A DNA stretch of 64,000 nucleotides from Streptomyces humicola (lineage in GTDB: Bacteria > Actinomycetota > Actinomycetes > Streptomycetales > Streptomycetaceae), in NCBI RefSeq assembly GCF_024436035.1, contig NZ_JANFNG010000031.1, positions 1 through 64,000 on the forward strand, read 5' to 3'. The translations under genes were made by a program, and so were the position numbers. The notes under the pieces are model-generated. The model saw nothing but the letters and a program-made list of their open reading frames with translations, did no database searches and was not told where the DNA came from. This document shows, piece by piece, positions 41,474-52,985 of the stretch; the stretch's first letter is position 1; each line of letters opens with the position of its first letter.

Positions 41474-43987
41474 CTAGGCGAGGGCCCGTTCCACCTCATG
41501 GGCGACCTCGCTCGCCCGTACGTCGCTCAGCGGCGCGCCGTCCGCACCAACGACGTAGAAGGCGTCCACCACGTTGGCGCCCAGCGTGCTGATCCGGGCC
41601 GAGCGGACGGCGACGCCCGCGGCGTCCTCCAGCGCGCGGCCGATCCTGTGCAGCAGCCCTGGCGCGTCCTGGGCCCGCACCTCGATGACCGTGGCCAGCT
41701 CCGACGAGCCGCCTGCCACCGTCACCCGCGGCGGCGGCGCCTTCACCCCGCGCCGCCTCGGATAGGCCGCCTCGCGCTCCGCCAGGCGTGCCTCGATGTC
41801 GAGCGAACCCTCGAAGGCGCGGGCGAAGTCGGCGCGCAGCCGCGCCACTTCGGGCAACGAACCGTATTCGGCGGCGACGCGCCACCTCAGCAGAGTCACC
41901 GGTCCCGCGCCGATCGGGTCCGCGGTGCGCAGATCCGCCGCCCGAACCGTCAACCGGTGAAGGGCGAGCACCCCAGCCGCGGCCGGCAGCAGCCCCGGCC
42001 GGTCCGGCACGGCCAGCAGCAGCTCGACACCGACGGGTTCCGTGCCGTCGTCGCCGACCGGCTCGGCCTGTGCGTGCAGGGCGATGGCCGGGCCCCCGGT
42101 GCGCGCGGCCTCGACCGCCAGGCGCTCCTCCTCCGCCGACGGCTCGCGGGCGGGCGGTGTCGGCACGGCCTCCCCCGCGAGCACGCCCGCGACCCGTTTG
42201 ACCAGGTCCGCGACGAGCGAGGCGCGCCAGGCGCTCCATGCGGCAGGGCCGGTGGCCAGCGCATCGGCCTCGGTGAGCGCGTGCAGCAGCTCCAGCGTCT
42301 CGACCGAGCGCACCTCGGCGGCGACCGACTCCACCGTCGCGGGATCGTCAAGATCGCGCCTGGTGGCGGTGCGGATGAGCAGCAGGTGCTGACGGACGAG
42401 CAGGGCGAGGGTGTCGACGTCGGTACGTCCGAAGCCCAGCCGGGCGGCCACGTCCCGCACGATCACCTCGCCCGCCTCCGAGTGGTCGCCGGGCCAGCCC
42501 TTGCCGATGTCGTGCAGCAGCGCGGCGATCAGCAGCAGGTCGGGACGGCTGACGCGGCGGGTCAGCTCGGTGGCGCGGACGGCCGTCTCCACCAGGTGAC
42601 GGTCGACGGTCCAGCGATGGACGGGGTTGCGCTGCGGGCGGCACCGCACCCGTTCCCAGTCCGGCAGCAGCCGCGTGATCAGCCCCTCGGCCTCGAGCGC
42701 CTCCCATACCTCGACGGTGGGCTCTCCCGCGCCGAGCAGCGTCACGAGCTGTTCACGCGCCTCGGCCGGCCAGGGTGCGGGCAGCGGGCGGGCGGTTCCG
42801 GCGAGGTGGCGTACGGCGTGCAGGGAGAGCGGCAGACCCGCCTGGGCGGCGGCCGCGGCGGCGCGCAGCGGCAGCACCGGGTCGCGCTCGGGCCGAGCGG
42901 TGCGCGCGAGCACGGCCTCGCCCTCGTGCTCGACGACGCCCTCGGCGAGCGGGCTGCGTTCCGCCGGGGCCTCGGCGCGGCTGCGCCCGAGCAACCCGCG
43001 CAGCCGCGGCCGGGCGGTGCGGGCGCGCAGCACGCGGCCGACCTCGCGCCAAGTGACGTCGGAGGCGTAGGCGATGGTGCGGGCGGCCTCGTAGATCTGG
43101 CGCAGCAGCGCGTCGGCGTCGAGCAGCCCGAGCCGGGCCGCGACCGCGTCCTGTTCCTGGAGCGCGAGGCGATCGGTGGCGCGCCCGGTGACCAGGTGCA
43201 GCGCGTCGCGGGTGTCGAGCAGCCGGGTGCGGGCCTCGTCCAGGCCCTCGCGGGGTGCGTCGGCGAGCCAGGAGGCGGCGACGGCGCGCAGCACGGTCGC
43301 ATCGCGCAACCCGCCGCGCGCCTCCTTCAGATCGGGTTCGAGGAGGTAGGACAACTCACCCTGGCGATGAGCGCGTTCGGCGCACAGCTCGTGGAGTTCG
43401 GGGAGCCGCTTGGGCGCCTGGGCGCGCCAGTCGGCGAGGACGGCGGTGCGCATCGAGGCGGTGAGGGCGGCATCGCCCGCGATGTGCCGTGCGTCGAGCA
43501 GGCCGAGCTGGACCTTGAGGTCCTCGCGTGCGGTCTCGCGAGCCTGCGCGGCGGTCCGCACGGAGTGGTCGAGGTCGAGGCCGAGGTCCCAGATCGGGTA
43601 CCACAGGCGGTCGGCGAGCGCCGAGACCGCTTTCTCGTCGGCCGGGCCGTCGTGCAGAAGCAGCAGGTCGAGGTCGCTGCGCGGGGAGAGCTCGCCGCGG
43701 CCGTAGCCGCCGACGGCGACGAGGGAGCATCCGCCAGCCACCCCGGCGTCCTGCGCCGCCGCGTCGAAGAGCCGTCCGAGCCACGCGTCGGTGAGTCCGG
43801 CGAGCTCGGAGCGGCGCGACGGCCCGGGCCGGACCTCCCCACCCAGGAGGGCCAGCCGGGCCGCCGCGTAACCGGCGGGCTGCGAGGCCCCGCCGGGCTC
43901 TGATCCGGCATCGGCCGATCGCGTGCTCGGGTCGTGGTGGGGGGCTCCGGAGGCGTTCCCGGTCACCGGGGTGGCACGGTCCGTCAC
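41474..43987 (-). CDS. glnD: [Protein-PII] uridylyltransferase/adenylyltransferase GlnD
   Basis: An 837-aa bifunctional enzyme. The nucleotidyltransferase domain has VAVGGYGRGELSPRSDLDLL. The HD hydrolase domain has LLIAALLHDIGKGWPGDHSE. Two ACT domains close the protein (VELLLAVPDRPGLLPAAAGV and VIEVRAQDAPGLLHRIGRAL). In Streptomyces it adenylylates GlnK at Tyr51 under nitrogen limitation. GTG at 43987 with GGAGA 5 bp upstream is preferred over the longer frame to 44113. It follows glnK by 46 bp in the amtB-glnK-glnD operon. Confidence 0.94.
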   Translation of the reverse strand: MTDRATPVTGNASGAPHHDPSTRSADAGSEPGGASQPAGYAAARLALLGGEVRPGPSRRSELAGLTDAWLGRLFDAAAQDAGVAGGCSLVAVGGYGRGELSPRSDLDLLLLHDGPADEKAVSALADRLWYPIWDLGLDLDHSVRTAAQARETAREDLKVQLGLLDARHIAGDAALTASMRTAVLADWRAQAPKRLPELHELCAERAHRQGELSYLLEPDLKEARGGLRDATVLRAVAASWLADAPREGLDEARTRLLDTRDALHLVTGRATDRLALQEQDAVAARLGLLDADALLRQIYEAARTIAYASDVTWREVGRVLRARTARPRLRGLLGRSRAEAPAERSPLAEGVVEHEGEAVLARTARPERDPVLPLRAAAAAAQAGLPLSLHAVRHLAGTARPLPAPWPAEAREQLVTLLGAGEPTVEVWEALEAEGLITRLLPDWERVRCRPQRNPVHRWTVDRHLVETAVRATELTRRVSRPDLLLIAALLHDIGKGWPGDHSEAGEVIVRDVAARLGFGRTDVDTLALLVRQHLLLIRTATRRDLDDPATVESVAAEVRSVETLELLHALTEADALATGPAAWSAWRASLVADLVKRVAGVLAGEAVPTPPAREPSAEEERLAVEAARTGGPAIALHAQAEPVGDDGTEPVGVELLLAVPDRPGLLPAAAGVLALHRLTVRAADLRTADPIGAGPVTLLRWRVAAEYGSLPEVARLRADFARAFEGSLDIEARLAEREAAYPRRRGVKAPPPRVTVAGGSSELATVIEVRAQDAPGLLHRIGRALEDAAGVAVRSARISTLGANVVDAFYVVGADGAPLSDVRASEVAHEVERALA

Positions 43988-44033
43988 GCGATCTCCAATG
44001 CCGGTCGTCGATCCCATCCTTGCGACCGGACGG

Positions 44034-45764
<1,731 letters not shown>

Positions 45765-45872
45765 TTACGGTCCGTGCTGGCGCAGTGACATCAGCCGCTG
45801 GCGCGGCGCGGGGGTTGGGCCGGCTGTGGCCATGAGATTGACGCAGGCGGGTTTCAACCACCGCCGTTCGAT

Positions 45873-45908
45873 GTTTCACGGCCGTGACGAAGAAGAAGCC
45901 CGTGTTAC
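45873..45908 (-). promoter_or_regulatory. GlnR-binding boxes upstream of amtB
   Basis: On the minus strand GTCAC-GGCCGT-GAAAC (45888-45873) fits the GlnR a-site/b-site arrangement gTnAc-n6-GaAAc. A further GTAAC lies at 45908-45904. The amtB promoter is a known GlnR target in S. coelicolor with such a double site. The distance to the amtB ATG is about 130 bp. Confidence 0.7.
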
Positions 45909-46080
45909 GGACAAGTGAATCGCCGCCTGTCGTACGTGGCCGACATGCCACGCCGTATACCGCCACAGGGGGGCACTGGTACGCAACACGTGACCGGCCG
46001 CGGCGGTTGCCCGTCGACCTGGCGGTGGGGGAGCCTAGTCGGGCTGATCGGGTTGGCCGCCGCGGCCGGGGTCTGTGGGG

Positions 46081-47607
46081 TCAGACCGCCTGCGCGGTCT
46101 CGCAGTCGTCGGGCAGCTCGGCGGCGAGCCGCTCGCCGAGTTGGACCACCTCCGCAACCTCCCCGTAATCCTGCACCGCGGCGTCCGTGGTCTTCCTGAT
46201 CCGCGTGTTGACCCGCTCGGACCGGACCTTCTTCGCCACTTCGAGCGCCCGCACGGTCAGGTCGGCCGCCTGCTCCGGATTCCGCTCCAGCAGATGGACG
46301 GTGGCCATGCCGACGAGGTTGAGCGCATAGGAGCGCTGATGCGTGGAGTCGGTGGAGAACAGCTCGACGGCGCGCGCCATGACCGGATGCGCCAGCGAGG
46401 CGTACGTGGGGCTGCGGCCGGCCACGTACGCCAGGTCCCGGTAGGAGTGGGCGTTCTCCGCGTTCAGCTCGGCCTCGGAGAAGAACCGGATCCAGTCCGG
46501 GTCCTCCTGCAGGCACCTGTCGGTGAACGCGTCCTCGGCCATCCGCACCGCGCGGTGGCACTTCTGCACCTGGCCCATGCTCGCGTAGGCGCGCGCCTCC
46601 ATCGCGTACAGCATCGACTGGGTGGTGGCGGTGGCGCTGTCCCGGCTGCCGTACTGCCCGAGGTGGATGAGCTCCAACGCGTCGTCGGGGCGGCCCAGGT
46701 GGATCATCTGACGGCTCATGTTGGAGAGCACATAGGCGCCGAGCGGGCGGTCACCGGCCTCCTTGGCGGCGTGCAGTGCGAGCACGAAGTATTTCTGCGC
46801 GCTCGGCTGCAGCCCGACGTCGTAGCTCATCCATCCGGCGAGCTCGGCGAGTTCCGCGGCGACCTTGAACAGCCGCTTGGCGACCGGCTCGGGGTGCGAC
46901 TCCTGCAGCAGATCGGTCACCTCGTGGAGCTGGCCGACGACCGCCTTGCGGCGCAGCCCGCCGCCGCACTGCGCGTCCCACTGGCGGAACATCACGGCGG
47001 TCGCCTCAAGGAGCTCGAGCTCGGGGACGGACAGGCTCCTGGGGCGCTCCGGACGGCCCTGGCCGGCGGGGCGTGGCGACGCCTCGCCTCCCCCGGAAGC
47101 GGCGGCCGGGGTGGGCACCAGCCAGCGCTGCATCGGTTCCACGAGGGCGGGTCCGGCGGCGAGCGCCAGCGAGGTCCCGAGGAAGCCGCGGCGCCCGAGC
47201 ATCAGGTCGCTGCGGGAGAACTCGTTCATCAGCTCCACGGTCTGCGGCGCCGCCCAGGGAAGGTCGACACCGGAGACGGCGGGCGGCTGGTGGACGGTGC
47301 GCAGCCCGAGGTCCTCGACGGCGATGACGGAGCCGAAGCGTTCGGAGAACAGTTCGGAGAGAATGCGAGGAATGGGCTCGCGCGGCTGCTCGCCGTCGAG
47401 CCAGCGCCGCACGCGCGAGGTGTCGGTGCTGACGTGGTGCGCGCCGATCTGGCGGGCCCTGCGGTTGACCTGGCGGGCGAGCTCGCCCTTGGACCAGCCG
47501 CTGCGCAGGAACCACGACGCCAGCTGCTCATTGGGCCGCTTCTCCTGCTGGCCCGCCTCGTGCGCGCCGCTCTCCGTGACGCTTCCGCCCACCGGTAACG
47601 CCCCCAT
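46081..47607 (-). CDS. nsdA: Developmental regulator NsdA
   Basis: A 508-aa protein. An N-terminal helix-turn-helix-like region (about 25-90: GWSKGELARQVNRRARQIG, STDTSRVRRWLDGEQPREPI) is followed by a proline-containing linker and then TPR-like helical repeats to the C-terminus (LSNMSRQMIHLGRPDDALEL, YALNLVGMATVHLLERNPEQ). nsdA mutants of S. coelicolor sporulate and make antibiotics more readily, so NsdA is a negative regulator. The position next to amtB fits the S. coelicolor order. Start at 47607. Confidence 0.92.
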   Translation of the reverse strand: MGALPVGGSVTESGAHEAGQQEKRPNEQLASWFLRSGWSKGELARQVNRRARQIGAHHVSTDTSRVRRWLDGEQPREPIPRILSELFSERFGSVIAVEDLGLRTVHQPPAVSGVDLPWAAPQTVELMNEFSRSDLMLGRRGFLGTSLALAAGPALVEPMQRWLVPTPAAASGGGEASPRPAGQGRPERPRSLSVPELELLEATAVMFRQWDAQCGGGLRRKAVVGQLHEVTDLLQESHPEPVAKRLFKVAAELAELAGWMSYDVGLQPSAQKYFVLALHAAKEAGDRPLGAYVLSNMSRQMIHLGRPDDALELIHLGQYGSRDSATATTQSMLYAMEARAYASMGQVQKCHRAVRMAEDAFTDRCLQEDPDWIRFFSEAELNAENAHSYRDLAYVAGRSPTYASLAHPVMARAVELFSTDSTHQRSYALNLVGMATVHLLERNPEQAADLTVRALEVAKKVRSERVNTRIRKTTDAAVQDYGEVAEVVQLGERLAAELPDDCETAQAV

Positions 47608-48101
47608 CCCGCTTGTCCGTTCTGCACTTCCGCGACGAACTGCCGATCCGTCAATCCGTCAATACCTCGAACCGGCAACAGCATGCCGCCGATTGGGGCG
47701 CGCTGTCCCGATCGCATCGCTCCGGTCATCGAATACGTGTGCGTGCATTGCCTCCGGCATACCCGCGAACCACGTGACCGACACCGTTCCGTAAACCGAA
47801 AGTAATCCTACGATCACCCGTCCGGCGAGGGAGGATGCGGAATCGCCACCATTCGCCACCCCTTCGAATGAACTCTTCCGCTGTCCTACGCGATTCACTT
47901 GACACATGACCTTCCGAACGGGGTGGAGCGAAGCACGCGGGGGCGCGTGCGCGTTGCCGTGCCACCGCCCGCGACCCGATGCGCCCTTCACCGGGGCACA
48001 TCCGACGGAGCGTCAGCCAGGGCGCGGGAGACGGGCGGGCGATATGGACGCGTTATGTGCGAGTGCGTAACCAACGTCTTTTGCGGAGTGTTGGAGGTGG
48101 C
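47608..48101. other. Intergenic region between nsdA and the primase-like gene
   Basis: A 494-bp gap holding the nsdA promoter. On the minus strand TAGGAT near 47813-47808 could be a -10. On the plus strand TTGACA at 47898-47903 has no good -10 partner. Near the right end GGAGGTGG is a strong ribosome site for the ATG at 48102. No protein-coding frame is convincing here; the open frame from 47899 is only the upstream extension of the disrupted gene. Confidence 0.4.
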
Positions 48102-48699
48102 ATGGGCTTCACGATCGGCAGCATCCGGGATATCCGGGACATCACGCCCGGCGCACGGCCGTGGCGGCGGAGCCTGCTCCTGCGGCGATGACGAATGCCC
48201 TGCCCCCGGCGCGCATGTCCTGCACTTCGCCGGGGAGATCCCGGCCGGGGCGACGCCCGAGGAGGTCGACGAGGCCTGGTCCCTCACCCCCGGAGCCGCC
48301 GTGATGCTGCCCGTCGGCCGCACCTTCGACGTCCTGGACGTCGCCGAGGAGGCCGGGTGCCGCGCGCTGGTGCGGCTGGAGCGCATGGGCCTGCGGCTCG
48401 GCCCGGTGCTCGCCACCCCGACCGGGCGAGCGCTGTTCTTCGTTGCGCCGGGCGCCGCCGACGAGCTCCCCCAGCTGCTCTACCGGATGGGCTGGGACGA
48501 CACCGGGCTCGACCTGCACTGCCTGGGACTCGGTGAGTACGTCACCGCGCCGCCGTCCGATCTGGGCGGGCTCGGCCCGGTGCGCTGGCTGCGCCCGCCC
48601 ACGGCGACGGCCGCCCAGCCGCCGGAGGCCAGGCTGCTACTGGGGACGCTGGCATACGTCTGCCACCGCCATCGCACCGTGACACTGGCCCGCGCATGA
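48102..48699 (+). pseudogene. Frameshifted bifunctional primase/polymerase (prim-pol)-like gene
   Basis: The ATG at 48102, behind GGAGGTGG, starts MGFTIGSIRDIRDITPGARP, the usual N-terminus of this family, but this frame stops at 48191. The rest of the family sequence (GGGACSCGDDECPAPGAHVL ... ARLLLGTLAYVCHRH) continues in the +1 frame to 48699. Homologues I recall have about 23 more residues (containing a WGWDVVPGAR-like stretch) between these parts. An out-of-frame deletion between the two PGAR-coding spots would explain both. Alternatively, translation might start elsewhere in the +1 frame (e.g. near 48052). As it stands the gene looks broken. Confidence 0.6.
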
Positions 48700-48714
48700 C
48701 GCCATGAACGACAT

Positions 48715-48760
48715 GAGCGTGGAGGGGCGCCCCCTGCCCGGGGGGCGCCCCTCCACGCTC
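48715..48760. terminator. Bidirectional terminator, perfect 20-bp stem
   Basis: 48715-48734 pairs fully with 48741-48760 around a 6-nt loop, between the primase-like gene and the convergent ftsY. Confidence 0.9.
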
Positions 48761-48782
48761 GTTCTCGTACGGCGTCTCGCGG

Positions 48783-50021
48783 TCAGTCGCCGATGAGCGC
48801 GTCGACGAACGCCTCCGGCTCGAACGGGGCCAGGTCGTCCGGTCCCTCCCCGAGGCCGACCAGCTTGACCGGGACGCCCAGCTCGCGCTGGACCGCGACG
48901 ACGATGCCGCCCTTGGCGGTACCGTCCAGCTTGGTGAGCACGATGCCGGTGATGTCGACCACCTCGGCGAAGACGCGCGCCTGCACCAGCCCGTTCTGCC
49001 CGGTGGTGGCGTCGAGCACGAGCAGCACCTCGTCGACCGGGCCGTGCTTCTCCACGACCCGCTTGACCTTGCCGAGCTCGTCCATCAGGCCGGTCTTGGT
49101 GTGCAGCCGGCCCGCGGTATCGATCAGCACGACGTCCGCGCCTTCGGCGATGCCCTCCTTGACCGCGTCGTACGCGACGGAGGCCGGGTCACCCGCCTCC
49201 GGCCCGCGCACGGTGCGCGCCCCTACCCGCTCGCCCCAGGTCTGCAGCTGATCGGCAGCGGCGGCGCGGAAGGTGTCGGCCGCGCCGAGCACCACGCTGC
49301 GGCCGTCGGCCACGAGGACGCGGGCGAGCTTGCCGGTGGTGGTGGTCTTGCCCGTGCCGTTGACGCCCACGACCATCAGCACCGCCGGGGTGTCCTCGGG
49401 GCTCTCGGTGTGGAGCGTGCGGTCCTCGTCCGTGCCGATCAGCGCCAGCAGTTCCTCGCGCAGCAGGGCGCGCAGCTCGGCGGGGGTGCGGGTGCCGAGC
49501 ACCTTGACGCGGGTGCGCAGCCGCTCCACCAGCTCCTGCGTCGGCGCCACGCCGACGTCGGCGGTGAGCAGGGTGTCCTCGATCTCCTCCCAGGTCTCCT
49601 CGTCGAGGTGTTCACGGGAGAGCAGCGAGAGCAGCCCCTGGCCGAGCGAGGTCTGCGAGCGCGAGAGCCGCGAGCGGAGCCGGACGAGACGTCCGGCGGT
49701 GGGCGCCGGGACCTCGATCTCCGGGGCGGCTGCGAGCTCCTGCTCGATACGTTCGAGCTCTTCGGCCTCCACCGGCTCCAGCGTCGCGGCCGGCGCCTCG
49801 GGCAGGTCGACCTCTTCGATGGTGCGGCGCGGCTCGTCCCGCCCCAGCTCGGCCTCGTCGCCGACGTGCGGCTCGGGCGGCGGGGCGGTGACCTCACGCT
49901 CCGCCGACGGGGGGGTGGGCGAAGGCGGCAGCTGCTTCTTGCGGCGGCTGCTGACCACGAGACCGCTGAGTGCGGCGATCGCGACCAAGGCGATGACTAC
50001 GGCAAGGATGACGGTTTCCAT
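48783..50021 (-). CDS. ftsY: Signal recognition particle receptor FtsY
   Basis: A 412-aa SRP GTPase. It starts with a membrane helix (VILAVVIALVAIAALSGLVV), then a basic patch and an acidic A region. The NG domain has GVNGTGKTTTTGKLARVLVA, DTAGRLHTKTGLMDELGKVK and LTKLDGTAKGG, near the C-terminus. ATG at 50021 (METVILAVVIALVAI) follows GGTGG. The TM helix is usual for actinobacteria and lets it anchor without other factors. It acts with Ffh from 34184-35728. Confidence 0.95.
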   Translation of the reverse strand: METVILAVVIALVAIAALSGLVVSSRRKKQLPPSPTPPSAEREVTAPPPEPHVGDEAELGRDEPRRTIEEVDLPEAPAATLEPVEAEELERIEQELAAAPEIEVPAPTAGRLVRLRSRLSRSQTSLGQGLLSLLSREHLDEETWEEIEDTLLTADVGVAPTQELVERLRTRVKVLGTRTPAELRALLREELLALIGTDEDRTLHTESPEDTPAVLMVVGVNGTGKTTTTGKLARVLVADGRSVVLGAADTFRAAAADQLQTWGERVGARTVRGPEAGDPASVAYDAVKEGIAEGADVVLIDTAGRLHTKTGLMDELGKVKRVVEKHGPVDEVLLVLDATTGQNGLVQARVFAEVVDITGIVLTKLDGTAKGGIVVAVQRELGVPVKLVGLGEGPDDLAPFEPEAFVDALIGD

Positions 50022-50294
50022 AACGCCACCCAGTATCGGCCACGGCCACCGCTTCCCGGCCACCGTACAAAGCTCTGATAAAGCCGTGTGGGCGGAGAAT
50101 GGCGCACACCACGCGAATCGCCTCTGGCCAGCGAGATGCAACGCGCGTAGAGTCCCCGTTCGGGTCCGCATCACGCCGGGCAGGCCCGCTTTATTCGTCC
50201 TTTATGCTCACTTCGACCGACTCGTCATTTTTCACTCGTACGTACGAACAGTGCATCGCACGATCGCACCGACATCGCACGGAGAACCCCTCAC

Positions 50295-51755
50295 ATGGAG
50301 CAGACGTCCGCTCTCGATGCCGAAGGCGCGATAGAGACCCGCGGCATCGAACCCGTTCCGGACACCGAGCGGCGCGGACGCGTCCGCGAACTCTTCCCCA
50401 CCTGGGTGGCGGCGAACATCAGCGTTCTGCTGCTCACCATGGGCGCCGGCCTGGTGGTCTCCAACGGACTCAACCTCTACCAGGTCCTGCTCGTCGCGAT
50501 CCTCGCTCCCGTCGTCTCGTACGGGATCGTGGGCGTCCTGAGCATTGCCGGCAAGCGCGGCGGCGCCCCCGGCATGACGCTCTCGCGCGCGGTCTTCGGG
50601 CAGCGCGGCAACCTCTTCCCCGGTGCGGTCACCTGGATCGCACGCTGGGGCTGGGAGACGATCAACGCGGTCACCGGCGCCTACGCGCTGCTGACCATCC
50701 TCGACCTGCTCTTCGGCATCAAGAGCAACACGGTGCTGATCGTGGTCACCCTGCTGCTCTTCGTCGGCTGCACCTTCACCGTGAGCGGCATGGGACGCAA
50801 GGTGCTGCTGGTGTGCAACAAGTGGTCGGCGTATCTCTTCGGCGCCTTCAGCGTCGCCGTGCTCTGCTATCTGATCGCCAACACCGACTGGTCGTCCGTC
50901 TTCTCCCGGCCGGCTGGGAGCAACGCGCTGCTCATCGCGGGTATCGGCACCATCGCCGCCGGAGGGATCAGCTGGGCGCCGTCCGGCGCGGACTTCGCCC
51001 GCTACCTGCCGCGCACCGCCTCCGGCAAGGGCATCGTGGGGAACACGATCGGCGGCGCGGGCATCGTCGTCGTGCCGATGGTGCTGATGGGCGCGGTCAT
51101 GGCGGTCGGCACCCCGGATCTCGCGCACGCCACCGACCCGGTCTCCTTCATCGGCAAGCTGCTGCCGACGTGGCTGTCGGTGCCGTACCTGTTCATCGCG
51201 CTGATCGGCATGCTGCTGATCAACAGCATGTCGATGTACTCGGCCGGATTCACCGCCCAGACACTGGGCTTCCGCATTCCTCGGGCATGGGCGGTGAGCG
51301 TCAATGCGGTGATCAGCCTCGTCTTCGGCTCGCTGCTGATGATCGTGGCCACGAGCTTCATCAGCTCCTTCATCTCCTTCCTGACGCTGCTCGCGGTCTC
51401 CTTCTCCGCGTGGATCGGCGTCTTCGGCGTGGACATGCTGCGCGGGCGCGAGTACGACGCGGAGGCGCTGATGGACACCTCGCGCACCAGCGCGTACTGG
51501 TACCGGGGCGGTTTCTGCTGGCAGGCGATGACCGCGTGGGCCGCCGCGCTGGTGGCAGGGCTGTGCTTCACCTCGGTGTCGTGGTTCGCCGGGCCGCTCG
51601 CGGGGAGCTGGACCGGGCGCAACGGGCTGGGGTGGGCGGCGACGATCGCCTTGGCGGCGGGCGTCTACGCGGTGCTTCCGCGGCCTGCTGCCGCTGTGCG
51701 GCCGGTGCGTTCCCGCGGGACGGAAGAGGCCGCTCCGGTCCGCGTGTCGTCCTGA
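50295..51755 (+). CDS. NCS1 family permease (cytosine/purine-related)
   Basis: A 486-aa transporter with twelve predicted helices. The early region (WVAANISVLLLTMGAGLVVS and MTLSRAVFGQRGNLFPGAVT) is typical of NCS1 nucleobase-cation symporters. It carries WARWGWETIN-like IARWGWETINAV and later GGISWAPSGADFARYLPR. Substrate is probably a nucleobase or related compound, not resolved by sequence. It stands alone and is convergent with natB. Confidence 0.85.
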   Translation: MEQTSALDAEGAIETRGIEPVPDTERRGRVRELFPTWVAANISVLLLTMGAGLVVSNGLNLYQVLLVAILAPVVSYGIVGVLSIAGKRGGAPGMTLSRAVFGQRGNLFPGAVTWIARWGWETINAVTGAYALLTILDLLFGIKSNTVLIVVTLLLFVGCTFTVSGMGRKVLLVCNKWSAYLFGAFSVAVLCYLIANTDWSSVFSRPAGSNALLIAGIGTIAAGGISWAPSGADFARYLPRTASGKGIVGNTIGGAGIVVVPMVLMGAVMAVGTPDLAHATDPVSFIGKLLPTWLSVPYLFIALIGMLLINSMSMYSAGFTAQTLGFRIPRAWAVSVNAVISLVFGSLLMIVATSFISSFISFLTLLAVSFSAWIGVFGVDMLRGREYDAEALMDTSRTSAYWYRGGFCWQAMTAWAAALVAGLCFTSVSWFAGPLAGSWTGRNGLGWAATIALAAGVYAVLPRPAAAVRPVRSRGTEEAAPVRVSS

Positions 51756-51797
51756 TCGGCCGGCGGGTCGCGCGGCCTGAGCTCCGGGACCGGATGC

Positions 51798-52985
51798 TCA
51801 GGCCGCGCGCAGCGCCTCCCGCCAGGTGACGCGGGCTCCGCTGCGCAGCACGGAGTTGCGGTAGATGCGCGAGGCTAGGCGGACCATCAGGAAGGCCAGC
51901 AGCAGTGTGAGGCCGAGGGCGGTGAACGCCTGCCACACCGGCGCGGTCCCCAGCGCGATGCGCATCGGCATGAGGACGGGGGCGAAGAACGGCACCATCG
52001 ACAGCGCCGCGACGAGGCCGCTGTCCGGGTGGCCGGGCAGCGTGGAGATGCCCAGCACCCACGCGATGATGATGGGCGCCAGCACCGGGAACTGCACGCC
52101 GCTGAGGTCTTCCTGACGAGAGACCAACGACCCGGCCGCTGCGAAGAGCAGCGAGAAGAGCGCGAACCCGGCGAGGAACCAGGCCAGTGACCACGCCAGC
52201 GTACCCAGCGAACCGCTCAGCGGCAGGGTGAGCGTCCTGGCGAGGCGGGCGGATATCAGCCCGGCGCCGCCCACCACCACGATCTGGAGCAGGCCGAGCG
52301 CTCCGGTGCCGAGCACCTTGCCCACCATCAACTGCCAGGGCCGGACGGTGGCCAGCAGCAGTTCGACCACCCGGCTGCTCTTCTCCTCCACCACGCCCTG
52401 AGCGATCAGGGGTCCGCAGATCATGAACGTGAGGTAGAGCAGGAGCCGGACGACGATGCCGAAGATCAGGCGCTGCTGGTCACGCGCCGGGGCGGGCGGC
52501 TGGAGCGAGGTGACATGGACGGTCGCCGCGCCCGCGGCGCGCGCCACCAGCACCGGGTCTCCGCCGAGGCGGATGATCTGGGCGGCCAGGGCCCGTTCGC
52601 GGGCCACCGTGGTCAGGGCGCCGCCCAGGGTGGGGTCCAGGGTCTTGGCGACGGTCACCGCGAGCCCGTCGGGGCCGCTTCGGACGAACGCGGCAAGCGT
52701 GCCCTTGCGGACATCGCTCTGCCCGCTCGCCAGGTCCGGCACGGTGACCGCCGCCACGTTCCGGTCTGCGGCCTGCAGCGGCGCGGACAGCGCGGTGTCC
52801 TGCCGCAGCAGCCCGATCCTGATGATGCTCGGGCCGCTGTTGTGGGCCAGGTGGAGCGCGATGTTCATGCCGACCACCATGAGCACCATCAGGACCAACG
52901 TGATCCGGAACGCCCTGCTGCGCAGACGCATCGTCAACTCCCGCTGGGCAATGAGCCCCACGGCCTCGCGCGCGGTGCGGTTCAT
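51798..52985 (-). CDS. ABC-2 type permease (NatB-like)
   Basis: A 395-aa membrane protein. An N-terminal helix (ITLVLMVLMVVGMNIALHLA) is followed by an extracytoplasmic domain of about 130 residues and then five to six helices (LIFGIVVRLLLYLTFMICGP, VVEEKSSRVVELLLATVRPW is the conserved cytoplasmic loop). NatB proteins work with NatA in export of sodium or small compounds. The ATG overlaps the ATPase stop as ATGA. The frame before 52985 belongs to the ATPase gene in another phase. Confidence 0.85.
   Translation of the reverse strand: MNRTAREAVGLIAQRELTMRLRSRAFRITLVLMVLMVVGMNIALHLAHNSGPSIIRIGLLRQDTALSAPLQAADRNVAAVTVPDLASGQSDVRKGTLAAFVRSGPDGLAVTVAKTLDPTLGGALTTVARERALAAQIIRLGGDPVLVARAAGAATVHVTSLQPPAPARDQQRLIFGIVVRLLLYLTFMICGPLIAQGVVEEKSSRVVELLLATVRPWQLMVGKVLGTGALGLLQIVVVGGAGLISARLARTLTLPLSGSLGTLAWSLAWFLAGFALFSLLFAAAGSLVSRQEDLSGVQFPVLAPIIIAWVLGISTLPGHPDSGLVAALSMVPFFAPVLMPMRIALGTAPVWQAFTALGLTLLLAFLMVRLASRIYRNSVLRSGARVTWREALRAA

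Noticed and set aside
41369-43903. An 844-codon open frame on the plus strand
   Set aside because: Antisense to glnD, whose conserved domains are all on the minus strand. No motif is seen in the plus-strand translation.
48992-49000. Possible target-site repeats around the 7843-8077 element as proof of transposition
   Set aside because: Only a 5-bp AGGGC is shared by the flanks, which is not convincing in GC-rich DNA, so mobility is left open.
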